From CAVSEK01 sp963726975 (GTDB taxonomy: Bacteria > Actinomycetota > Actinomycetes > Mycobacteriales > SCTD01), in contig CAVSEK010000011.1 of assembly GCA_963726975.1 (NCBI GenBank), positions 1 through 51,686 of the forward strand: a stretch of 51,686 nucleotides of DNA, read 5' to 3'. The notes beneath the pieces were generated by a model that saw nothing but the letters and a program-made list of their open reading frames with translations, was not told the DNA's origin and did not search any database. Position numbers and translations under genes: made by a program. Shown here piece after piece: positions 1 to 6,671 of the stretch. Positions within the stretch are counted from its first letter, which is position 1. Each line of letters opens with the position of its first letter.

Positions 1-227
1 CGCCAGGGATGCGGATGAGCGTCGTTCTCCCGCCCGGCTGACCCGGCTAACGCCCGGCGCTCGGCTGCCTTGTAACCGATCCGTCGACCGGGCGGGAGAC
101 GACTTGGCACGGTCGGTCTGGTGGAAGTGACCTGATAGGAGCCTGCGCCAACAGGCCCCGTCCCTGGCCTGTCCGACCACCGGCGCGCCGTGCCCGTCCT
201 GCACGTGCGACCGAAACGAGGACGGGC
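1..227. other. Non-coding stretch upstream of the IS110-type transposase
   Basis: I see no convincing gene here. The stretch precedes the transposase start at 228, which has a GAGGA ribosome binding site just before it. In IS110-group elements the left non-coding end is known to encode the bridge RNA that sets target and donor specificity, so this is where one would be sought. I could not define the left end of the element or fold a convincing bridge RNA by eye. Confidence 0.3.
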
Positions 228-1291
228 ATGACCACGATGACACCCGAACCGGGCAGCGTCACCGGCGGCGTCGACACCCACGCGACGTGCACGTCGCCGC
301 GGCCGTCGATCACCTCGGCGGGGTGCTCGGGACGGCAGGTTCCCGCACCACCCCGGCCGGCTACCGCAAGCTGCTCGCCTGGCTGCGGCTTCGGGCCGCT
401 GGTGCAGGTCGGCGTCGAGGGCACCGGCAGCTACGGCGCCGGCCTGGCCCGGCACCTGCACCGAGCAACGGCGTCACGGGTCGATGGAGGTCGCCCGACC
501 GAACCGGCAGGTCCGCCGGCGGCACGGCAAGACCGACGTCGTCGACGCGATCGCCGCCGCCCGCGCGGTGCTGTCCGGCGAGGCGACCGCGACCCCCAAG
601 ACCCACGACGGGCCGGTCGAGGCGCTGCGGGCGCTGAAAGTGGTGCAGCGCAGCGCGAACAAGGCCCGCACCCAGGCGATGAACCAGCTCCGCGGCCTGG
701 TCGCGACCGCCCCCGACGAGCTCCGCGAGCGGCTGCGGCACCTCAAGACCAGCGAGCTCGTCAGCACCTGCGCCGGCTTCCGCGTCCGCGCCGACGACGA
801 CAGCCTGCCCGGCGATGCTGCGCCTGGCGCTGCGCGAGCTCGCCCAGCGCGTGCAGCACCTCGACGAGCCAGCTCGGCCCTCGTCGTCGCGCGGCTGCGC
901 CGCATCACGCGCTGTCGCCCCGGAGCTCGTCGCGCTGCAGGGCGTCGGCCCCGACATCGCCCGCACCCTGCTCGTCACCGCCGGCGACAACCCGCACCGG
1001 CTGACCCACGAGCGGTCCTTCGCCTCGCTGTGCGGCACCAGCCCCATCCCGGCCAGCAGCGGCAAACGACAGAACCGGCACCGCCTCAACCGCGGCGGCG
1101 ACCGCCAGGCCAACGCCGCCCTGTGGCGCATCGCCCTGGTCCGTCTCAGCCACGACCAACGCACCCGCGACTACCTGGCCAAGCGCACCAGCGAGGGCAA
1201 GAGCAAGACCGAAGCCATCCGCTGCCTCAAGCGCTACATCGCCCGCGAAGTCTTCAACGCGCTGCCCCGACAGGCCCTCGCGTTGACATAG
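228..1291 (+). pseudogene. IS110-family transposase, interrupted by at least seven frame changes
   Basis: Read across three frames, the segment gives a nearly complete IS110-family transposase of about 350 residues. The RuvC-like N-terminal half shows GVDTHA (first catalytic Asp), VEGTGSYG and TDVVDAIAAARAV. The C-terminal Tnp domain shows LVALQGVGPDIARTLL and the serine-containing PIPASSGKRQ. Frame changes fall near 280 (one lost G), 390, 470, 808 (extra G) and three more between 860 and 915. All after the first behave as +1. As written it cannot make an active enzyme. Similar single-base insertions occur in conserved chromosomal genes nearby, so some or all may be sequencing errors rather than decay. 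The stop lies 10 bases before a block of hairpin repeats, a target type used by some IS110/IS1111 relatives. Confidence 0.85.
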
Positions 1292-1300
1292 GAGCATGGA

Positions 1301-1513
1301 CTACCGTCGAAGACCGCCGGCGTGGTGAAGAACCTGCGGGCTACCGTCGAAGACCGCCGGCGTGGTGAAGAACGCCGGCTACCATGTCGAAGACCGCCGG
1401 CGTGGTGAGAGGAGAGAGGAGAGAGGAGGAGAGAAGAGAGAGAGAGAGAGAAAAAACACCGGCTACCGTCGAAGACCGCCGGCGTGGTGAAGAACGCCGG
1501 CTACCCGTCGAAG
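1301..1513. repeat. 38-bp tandem hairpin repeat, block A
   Basis: Copies of a unit beginning CTACCGTCGAAGACCGCCGG start at 1301, 1341, 1379 (two extra bases) and 1463, with a degenerate copy at 1501. The basic period is 38 bp, and 40 bp between the first two. Across each junction GCCGGCG and CGCCGGC are complementary around a 10-base loop, so every unit can form a hairpin. The third and fourth copies are separated by a purine tract. The same unit recurs at 2281-2399, on the far side of two small genes. There are no unique spacers, so this is not a CRISPR array. Confidence 0.9.
1407..1456. repeat. 50-base pure purine (GA/A) tract inside repeat block A
   Basis: Every base from 1407 to 1456 is G or A: GGAGA/GAGA runs ending in six A. 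This is very unlike the surrounding high-GC sequence. It interrupts a repeat copy after the GGTGA of the unit and may be a slippage-prone microsatellite or an assembly artefact. Confidence 0.85.
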
Positions 1514-1571
1514 AGGGACACGCCGGCTCCCGCGAAGGGGCCGGGCGACGGGAACGTCCTTCCGCGGCGGG

Positions 1572-1844
1572 CTATGCGTCGAGCTTGCGTCCGTACCGCT
1601 GGCGGGCAGCCTCACCGGTCGTGCCGAGCAGGCCGCCGATGGCCGCCCAGGAGTAGCCCTGCGATCGCGCCGTACCGACTGCCGCGACCACGTCGCGCTC
1701 CGCGTCGGCCCGGCTTACAACCGCCTCGCGCAGCGCCACGTAAGCGGCAGGGTCGCGCTCGTCGTCTGCGGCTGGCTCGTAGGCCTCGAACGTCGCAGCA
1801 AGCTCGTCGGCGTGGGCGAGGATCTCCTGAACAGTGCGGGGCAT
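1572..1844 (-). CDS. Small helix-turn-helix-like protein, antitoxin-like partner
   Basis: 90 residues starting MPRTVQEILAHADELA, followed by a long helical, charged middle and a C-terminal segment (YSWAAIGGLLGTTGEAARQR, about residues 66-85) that reads as a helix-turn-helix: a 'WAAIG..LGTT..AARQRY' pattern found in small actinobacterial DNA-binding proteins. It starts 17 bases after the stop of the upstream 80-residue gene, so the two are probably co-transcribed. The layout (small acidic/basic pair, second gene with DNA-binding look) resembles a toxin-antitoxin operon. Function is inferred from context and size only. The pair lies between the two blocks of 38-bp repeats. Confidence 0.65.
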   Translation of the reverse strand: MPRTVQEILAHADELAATFEAYEPAADDERDPAAYVALREAVVSRADAERDVVAAVGTARSQGYSWAAIGGLLGTTGEAARQRYGRKLDA

Positions 1845-1861
1845 CGTGATCACCTCAAGAA

Positions 1862-2104
1862 CTACTTGCGTGCGCGCATCGCGTGCACGATGACGGGAGT
1901 GCTCGTGCCGTCGACGACACCGACCTCGAAGACGATCGCAGCGTGGTTCGCGCCGATCAACATCGTGAAGCCGTCGTCCAGCTCGAAAACACGGACGGGG
2001 TTGGCGTAGGCGTGGAGCATGTCGGCGTCGCTGACCCCGTGCTTGCGGGCACTGGCCGCGATGACCGGTGCCGCGCTCACGCAGCAATAGTGCTCCCCCG
2101 GCAC
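1862..2104 (-). CDS. Small protein of a toxin-like family, first gene of a two-gene operon
   Basis: 80 residues from a GTG start. After an N-terminal SARKHGVSDADMLHAY segment it has an alternating hydrophobic region (VRVFELDDGFTMLIG, then IVFEVGVVDG, ending VIVHAMRARK) that predicts a compact alpha/beta fold. This pattern recurs in actinobacterial small proteins encoded just upstream of helix-turn-helix partners and resembles BrnT/DUF4258-like toxins, but I cannot prove the family by eye. The gene is intact and sits in a segment bounded by hairpin repeats near a tyrosine recombinase, consistent with mobile or addiction-type cargo. Confidence 0.6.
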   Translation of the reverse strand: MPGEHYCCVSAAPVIAASARKHGVSDADMLHAYANPVRVFELDDGFTMLIGANHAAIVFEVGVVDGTSTPVIVHAMRARK

Positions 2105-2142
2105 GATTACCGCAAGTCAACTTGCTGACTGTCCGGCTGGCG

Positions 2143-2250
2143 TCAGTCCCGGGGCCCTGGTCGGAAGAGCCAGCGGGTCACCTGCGAGCAACATGAGGCC
2201 ACCGCGCCATCCTCCAGCGGGGTCACGTCGCGGCAGCTCCTGCAGCGCAT
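2143..2250 (-). CDS. Short cysteine-rich open frame, possible gene remnant
   Basis: From an internal ATG the frame encodes 35 residues, but coding-like sequence extends upstream to about 2280 (LPSDERLCMRCRSCRD). It has four cysteines in a zinc-ribbon-like CxxCxxC arrangement plus a Cys-Cys pair near the end. Upstream it runs into repeat block B, so the original 5' end may have been lost when the repeats arrived. It could equally be a small zinc-binding protein with an unusual start. Confidence 0.3.
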   Translation of the reverse strand: MRCRSCRDVTPLEDGAVASCCSQVTRWLFRPGPRD

Positions 2251-2280
2251 GCAGAGGCGCTCGTCGGAGGGAAGGTAGCG

Positions 2281-2399
2281 CCGGCTACCGTCGAAGACCG
2301 CCGGCGAGGTGAAGAACGCCGGCTACCGTCGTAGACCGCCGGCGTGGTGAAGAACGCCGGCTACCGTCGTAGACCGCCGGCGTGGTGAAGAACGCCGGT
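2281..2399. repeat. 38-bp tandem hairpin repeat, block B
   Basis: Three consecutive 38-bp copies (2281-2318, 2319-2356, 2357-2394) plus the first bases of a fourth. Copies 2 and 3 are identical; copy 1 differs by GAAG for GTAG and GAGG for GTGG. Each junction carries GCCGGCG, a 10-base loop and CGCCGGC, for example 2300-2306 with 2317-2323. The block ends 45 bases from the stop codon of the tyrosine recombinase and is in the same orientation as block A. Confidence 0.92.
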
Positions 2400-2439
2400 T
2401 CTGTCTGCAGGGTGGCTTTGCGTCTAGAGCGTGCTTGTC

Positions 2440-3351
2440 CTAGCCCATGGTCATTCCTGCCAGGTAGGCGGCGACCGCGTGGGCGGCGTGACGGTCGAGG
2501 TTGGCTCGGGCCATGTCGTAGCGCATGGTGGTGCGGGAGTCGGCGTGCCGCATCGCGTACTGCATCTCGCGCAGCGGGACACCGCTGACCAGACCGGCGG
2601 TGCAGAAGGTCCGCCGCAGGGTGTGCGGGCTCAGCGGTCGTTGCAGCCCGGCTGCCCGGGCCAGACGGCGAAGCCGTCCGGCGGCCGAGGCGGCGCTGAG
2701 CCGGTCCCCGTGCTGGTTGAGCAGCAGCGGTCCGGTGGCGCGGTCGGCGGTGGCGTCCCGCACAGCGCGCAGCACCGGCACGGGCAGGGGGACGAGCGCG
2801 GGCTTGGCTCCCTTGCCCAGGATGTACAGCAGCTCGTAGCCGGACTGCGTGCGAAGGTCGGTCACGTCCGCGTGGACGACCTCGCCGACGCGCAGGCCGA
2901 GCATGCCGAGCAGCGCCACCAGCGCGTGCGAGGTCGGGCCGTCCTGGCGGGCGGCGGTCAGCAGCGCCGCGTACTCCAGCGGATGGAGCACGGTGCGGCG
3001 CTGGCCCTCCCACGCCACCCGGGGCCGGGTGACCGCCAGTGCCGGGTCCTTCGGGCAGTGCCCGTCCAGGGTGGCGTACCGGTAGAAGCCGGCGACGGTG
3101 GTGAACCTGCGGCTGATCGTGGCCGGGGCCAGGCCCCGGCGCTCCATCCAACGCAGGTACAGCTCCAGGTGCGGCCGCTCGGCCTGCAGCGGCGCCAGGT
3201 CCCGCTCGCTGCACCAGGCCAGGAACGCCCGCAGGTCCTGGGTGTAGGCCCGCAGCGTCGCCCCTCGGTAGCGGGACAAGAAGCTGGCAGCGGCGTACGC
3301 GGTCGCGTCCGGCGGCTGCTGCCACAACACGGGCAAGGCGAACTCGGGCAT
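2440..3351 (-). CDS. Tyrosine recombinase/integrase (XerC/D-like)
   Basis: 303 residues with a SAM-like core-binding N-terminal domain and a catalytic domain containing the full active-site set: Arg154 (LGLRVGEV), Lys183 (LGKGAK), His243-x-x-Arg246 (SPHTLRRTF), His269 (MRHAD) and nucleophile Tyr278 (MRYDMA). I chose the ATG at 3351 because AGGAGG lies just upstream; a longer frame to 3501 lacks family similarity. It lacks the extra helix typical of integron IntI. It is probably the recombinase of a small integrated element or a solo recombinase. It reads towards the hairpin repeats, whose last copy lies 45 bases beyond its stop, which suggests but does not prove that they are its substrates or the scar of its activity. 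Confidence 0.9.
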   Translation of the reverse strand: MPEFALPVLWQQPPDATAYAAASFLSRYRGATLRAYTQDLRAFLAWCSERDLAPLQAERPHLELYLRWMERRGLAPATISRRFTTVAGFYRYATLDGHCPKDPALAVTRPRVAWEGQRRTVLHPLEYAALLTAARQDGPTSHALVALLGMLGLRVGEVVHADVTDLRTQSGYELLYILGKGAKPALVPLPVPVLRAVRDATADRATGPLLLNQHGDRLSAASAAGRLRRLARAAGLQRPLSPHTLRRTFCTAGLVSGVPLREMQYAMRHADSRTTMRYDMARANLDRHAAHAVAAYLAGMTMG

Positions 3352-3481
3352 GTCGACCTCCTCGAAGAGGACCAACACGGTGCCCCGCCGGGCTGAGCGC
3401 GACCAGAGGCGGACCAGGGACCACCTGAAGCGGCGAGTGCTCGACGTCAGCCGGGGCCGACCAGCAGCTGGCGTGCACTGC

Positions 3482-3853
3482 TCATGAGCCGCAGGCAGCA
3501 AGCCCCTTCCGGAGGTCGCTGTCGTCGATGTCGAAGATCATCACGCGTTCCGCAGGGTCGTCGGGGAAGTCGGCCACAGCGGCGTACCCGGCGAGTCCGC
3601 TCGACTCGATCCTGACTGCGCTCCCCACAGCACCCGCGTTCGTCGTCGCCTCGGCGACGTAACAGGAAGCCACGGCGGTGTCGCCCGGCTTCATCTCGCC
3701 GTTCACGACGTCCCCGAGCGGTTCGTCCGTCACCTGTACGGTCCGGCGTGCCTCGACCCGGACGCCCTCCTGCGGGAGGGACGCCGGCTGCCTCCCGCAG
3801 CCAGACAGGACGACCAGCGGCACGAGACCAGCGAGGGACAGCCGCCTGCGCAT
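3482..3853 (-). CDS. Small secreted lipoprotein of unknown function
   Basis: 123 residues starting MRRRLSLAGLVPLVVLSGCG, a basic n-region, hydrophobic core and lipobox (LSGC) with predicted lipidation at Cys19. The mature part contains VQVTDEPLGDVVNGEM, a CYVAEATTNAGA segment and an ending DLRKGLAACGS, so two further cysteines (CYVA and AACGS) could pair. The ATG at 3853 follows GAGGACCTG; a longer frame to 3910 would bury the signal peptide. I recognise no enzymatic motif. It is anchored to the outer face of the membrane by inference. Confidence 0.7.
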   Translation of the reverse strand: MRRRLSLAGLVPLVVLSGCGRQPASLPQEGVRVEARRTVQVTDEPLGDVVNGEMKPGDTAVASCYVAEATTNAGAVGSAVRIESSGLAGYAAVADFPDDPAERVMIFDIDDSDLRKGLAACGS

Positions 3854-4030
3854 CAGGTCCTCTGCCGTACCGGAAGGTCGGACGGGGCACCGGACCGTCG
3901 GGGGACGCACGGCAGCGCCTCGTGGTCCGACCCGACAGGGTGCCGCTGCTCGCGCCGCACAGGGGATGGCCGACGCCCGGCCAGCGCCTCAGCTCCGACT
4001 CGCCGGGCTGACCCTGATCGGCGCGGTGCG

Positions 4031-4603
4031 TCAGCGCTCGCCGCCCGGCTGCCACGGCACGTCGCCATCCGGGTTGGCCGTCCGCGACAGGATGAACAGC
4101 AGGTCCGAGAGCCGGTTGAGGTAGCGCGCGGTCTCCGGGCTGGTGGTGTCCGGCTCGGCCTCCAGCAGCGCCCAGACCGAGCGCTCGGCCCGCCGGACCA
4201 CGGTGCGCGCCACGTGCAGCAGCGCGGCGGTCGGGGTGCCGCCGGGCAGGATGAAGCTCGACAGCTTGGTGAGCTCGGCGTTGTAGGAGTCGCACGCCTC
4301 CTCGAGCCGCGCGGTGTACTCCGGCAGCACCCGCAGCGGCGGGTAGTCCGGGTCCGGCACGACCGGCGTGCACAGGTCCGCACCGACGTCGAACAGGTCG
4401 TTCTGCACCCGGCGCAGCAGCACGCCGATCTCCGACGAGGGGGCGCCGAGCGCGAGGACGACCCCGATCGCCGAGTTGGCCTCGTCGACGTCGGCGTACG
4501 CCGCGAGCCGGACGCTGGTCTTGGGGACCCGGCTCATGTCGCCGAGGGCGGTCGTCCCGTCGTCGCCGGTCTTGGTGTAGATGCGGGTGAGGTGGACGGC
4601 CAT
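4031..4603 (-). CDS. PduO-type cob(I)alamin adenosyltransferase
   Basis: 190 residues. ATP:cob(I)alamin adenosyltransferases of this family attach the 5'-deoxyadenosyl group of ATP to reduced cobalamin, giving the coenzyme needed by B12-dependent mutases. The N-terminal TKTGDDGTTAL is the ATP-binding signature. The C-terminal half is the five-helix bundle, with LSSFILPGG and RTVVRRAERSVWAL carrying the conserved Arg and Glu near the active site. The length is normal and the frame intact. It probably serves the adenosylcobalamin-dependent mutase at 8896-10989. The start codon follows a TAGGCT box by seven bases, so the mRNA may be leaderless. Confidence 0.95.
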   Translation of the reverse strand: MAVHLTRIYTKTGDDGTTALGDMSRVPKTSVRLAAYADVDEANSAIGVVLALGAPSSEIGVLLRRVQNDLFDVGADLCTPVVPDPDYPPLRVLPEYTARLEEACDSYNAELTKLSSFILPGGTPTAALLHVARTVVRRAERSVWALLEAEPDTTSPETARYLNRLSDLLFILSRTANPDGDVPWQPGGER

Positions 4604-4610
4604 GCGGTCG

Positions 4611-4616
4611 AGCCTA
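4611..4616 (-). promoter_or_regulatory. -10 box for a leaderless adenosyltransferase transcript
   Basis: TAGGCT on the minus strand fits TANNNT and lies seven bases before the ATG at 4603. There is no ribosome binding site in the gap, as expected if transcription starts at the first codon. Confidence 0.55.
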
Positions 4617-4637
4617 GGTGGGCGGGGCGCGGCCCGC

Positions 4638-6041
4638 TCAGCCGCAGCCGCGGGCCCCGCAGAGCAGCGCCGGCACGTCCACGGTCGCGGTCTCGCGCCC
4701 GTCGCCGTCGAGCAGCCGCAGCCGGTCGGTGCTCGCCCGCGGGTCGCGGTCGACGAGCACCACGCCGTCGAGCGCGTCCTGCCCGGCGCCGACGGGGCGG
4801 AAGGACGCCGAGCCGGTCGACGCGTACAGCACCTGCCCGGTCCCCGGCTGCGGCACGACGACGAGCGTGTCGACCGTCGTGCCCGTGCCGCAGCACAGCA
4901 CCGTCGCGAGCACGGGGGGAGCGGCGGGCGTCGGCGGGCCGAGGAACACCTCCGGCCCGCCCGTCCCGCCGGTCGTGTACGCCACGGTGTGCGCCACCGG
5001 CGAGGAGGCCGCCGGGTCCCAGGCCTGGCCGAGCAGGAAGCGGCGGCCGGTGTCGTCGGAGCCGGCGAACAGCACGCGCAGCCCGGCCGGGCGGTCCGGG
5101 TGGCCGAGCGCCGCGCCGAACGCGGCCGCAGCCTCGGCCTGGTCGGGCCCGGCCGCGAGGTCGCCGCGCTGCGGCCACGACGACAGCAGCCCGGACGGCT
5201 CGCGGTCGGTCGGTCCGCCGGGGTCGGCCGGCAGCGCCGTGACGCGCTGCTGCGCGTCGAGCACCCGCACGAGGTCGGGTGACCCGCCGGTCGGGCCGGT
5301 GCGCGGCACGACCGCGAAGCGCCCGCCGCCGGCCGGCACGAAGCGCGCGCCGTCCGCGGCGTAGTCGACCCGCACGACGTCCGGCCCGCCGAGCACGAGG
5401 ACGTACGGCGTGGCGCCGCCCGGCAGCACGGCGCGCACCACCGGGCCGGGCAGGTCCGCGGCCGGCTCGTCGCGCAGGAGCTGCCCGGGCAGCGCGGTCG
5501 TCGTCGTGACGACCTGCGGCGCGACGTCCGCGCGCCACAGCTGCAGCACGCGGGCGGTCGACCCGTCGGGCACCGGCAGCGTCCCGAGCACGCCGCCGAG
5601 GACCGGCCCGGTGCCGGGGTGCGCCGCGGACCAGCGCGCGACGGCGGCGTCCACCTGCGGGACGAAGGCGCTCATCGGCCAGTCCAGCGCGCCCCCGGGA
5701 CGGAACAGCGTGGCGACCGGGCCCGGCCGGGCCGTCACCCCGGGCTCGGGCGAGCTCGTCGGAGCTGACGGCGACGGGCTCGGGCGGGAGGACGGCGCCG
5801 GGTCGGGGACGGTGGCCAGCGTGCTGCCCCCGGCGTCCGGGCGCGCGGCGCCCAGGGCCGCCGGGACGCCGACCGCCACCAGCGCGACCGCCAGCGCAGC
5901 GCCCGCGACGGCCCGGGCGCGGCGCGCGCGGCGCAGCCGCCCCGCCCGCTCCTCGATCCCCGCCAGCGGGTCGGTCGGCGGCACGACCGCGCCGGCGCGC
6001 GAGGACATCAGGTCGCGCAGCTCGTCGTCGAGGGGGGTCAT
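4638..6041 (-). CDS. Membrane-anchored regulator paired with a SigE-family sigma factor (anti-sigma-like)
   Basis: 467 residues from the ATG at 6041, which overlaps the end of the sigma gene by four bases. The first 40 residues are cytoplasmic and charged (DDELRDLMSSRAG, RAGRLRRARRAR). One transmembrane helix follows at about 43-65. Then come a Pro/Ser/Thr-rich linker (PAPSSRPSPSPSAP) and a large extracytoplasmic domain ending with two close cysteines (LLCGARGCG). This architecture and the coupled start are typical of regulators encoded with ECF-like SigE-family sigma factors. No ZAS zinc motif (HxxxCxxC) is visible, so the mode of sigma binding is uncertain and the anti-sigma role is inferred from context. 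Confidence 0.7.
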   Translation of the reverse strand: MTPLDDELRDLMSSRAGAVVPPTDPLAGIEERAGRLRRARRARAVAGAALAVALVAVGVPAALGAARPDAGGSTLATVPDPAPSSRPSPSPSAPTSSPEPGVTARPGPVATLFRPGGALDWPMSAFVPQVDAAVARWSAAHPGTGPVLGGVLGTLPVPDGSTARVLQLWRADVAPQVVTTTTALPGQLLRDEPAADLPGPVVRAVLPGGATPYVLVLGGPDVVRVDYAADGARFVPAGGGRFAVVPRTGPTGGSPDLVRVLDAQQRVTALPADPGGPTDREPSGLLSSWPQRGDLAAGPDQAEAAAAFGAALGHPDRPAGLRVLFAGSDDTGRRFLLGQAWDPAASSPVAHTVAYTTGGTGGPEVFLGPPTPAAPPVLATVLCCGTGTTVDTLVVVPQPGTGQVLYASTGSASFRPVGAGQDALDGVVLVDRDPRASTDRLRLLDGDGRETATVDVPALLCGARGCG

Positions 6042-6582
6042 GCCGGCACTCCGGTCGTGGGCAGGGACAGGCGGGGGTCGTCCGCGAGCGGTCCGTCGAG
6101 CTGCGGGCTCGAGCGCAGCCGGGCCAGCGCGCGGGAGGTCGTGGACTTCACCGTGCCGACGGAGACCCCGAGCACCGCGGCGGTCTCGGCCTCGGACAGG
6201 TCCTCGTAGTAGCGCAGCACCACCGCGGCGCGCTGGCGCTTGGGCAGGCCGGCGAGCGCCGACCACAGGGCGTCGTGCAGGTCCAGGTCGGCGGCGGCGT
6301 CGCGGCCCGGCGCGCTCGGGCAGCACCTCGACCGCGCGCTCGTCGACCCGGCGGCGCCGCCAGAACGAGCGTCTGGGTGTTGACCATCGTGCGGCGGACG
6401 TAGCCGTCGAGGGCCTCGCGCTCGCGCACCCGGTCCCAGGCCAGGTAGGTCTTGGCCAGCGCCGTCTGCAGCAGGTCCTCGGCGTCCGCCCGGTTGCCGG
6501 TCAGCAGGTAGGCGGTGCGCAGCAGCGGGCCGGAGCGGGCCACGACGTACGCCCGGAACGCCTCTCGCCCCTGCTCGTCCAC
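6038..6582 (-). CDS. SigE-family ECF-type RNA polymerase sigma factor, two frameshifts
   Basis: About 180 residues once two single-base insertions (near 6370 and 6310) are allowed for. Region 2 is in the first frame: FRAYVVARSGPLLRTAYLL and AEDLLQTALAKTYLAWDRV, then YVRRTMVNTQT. Region 4 is in the last frame: LAGLPKRQRAAVVLRYYEDL and AAVLGVSVGTVKSTTSRAL. The linker lies in the third frame. A GTG start follows GGAGGAGGACC. Members of this actinobacterial family direct transcription in response to envelope or other stress and are usually controlled by the protein encoded immediately downstream. The lesions probably reflect sequence error, since both conserved domains are perfect. Confidence 0.85.
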
Positions 6583-6658
6583 CGGTCCTCCTCCCGGCCG
6601 CGGTCCTCTCCCCGGTCAGACGCGCGCGGGCCGCCGGAGGTTGCTCGCCCGCGCTCCC

Positions 6659-6664
6659 TAGACT
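6659..6664 (+). promoter_or_regulatory. -10 box for a leaderless murA transcript
   Basis: TAGACT lies seven bases before the murA GTG at 6672 and no Shine-Dalgarno sequence fits in the gap. It sits in the 89-base divergent region shared with the sigma gene. Confidence 0.55.
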
Positions 6665-6671
6665 GCCGCGG

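Noticed and set aside
1301..2399. CRISPR array
   Set aside because: The 38-bp units are directly adjacent with no unique spacers, and no cas gene is present.
2440..3351. Integron integrase IntI
   Set aside because: The catalytic residues are those of any tyrosine recombinase, but the IntI-specific insertion before the His-x-x-Arg box is absent.
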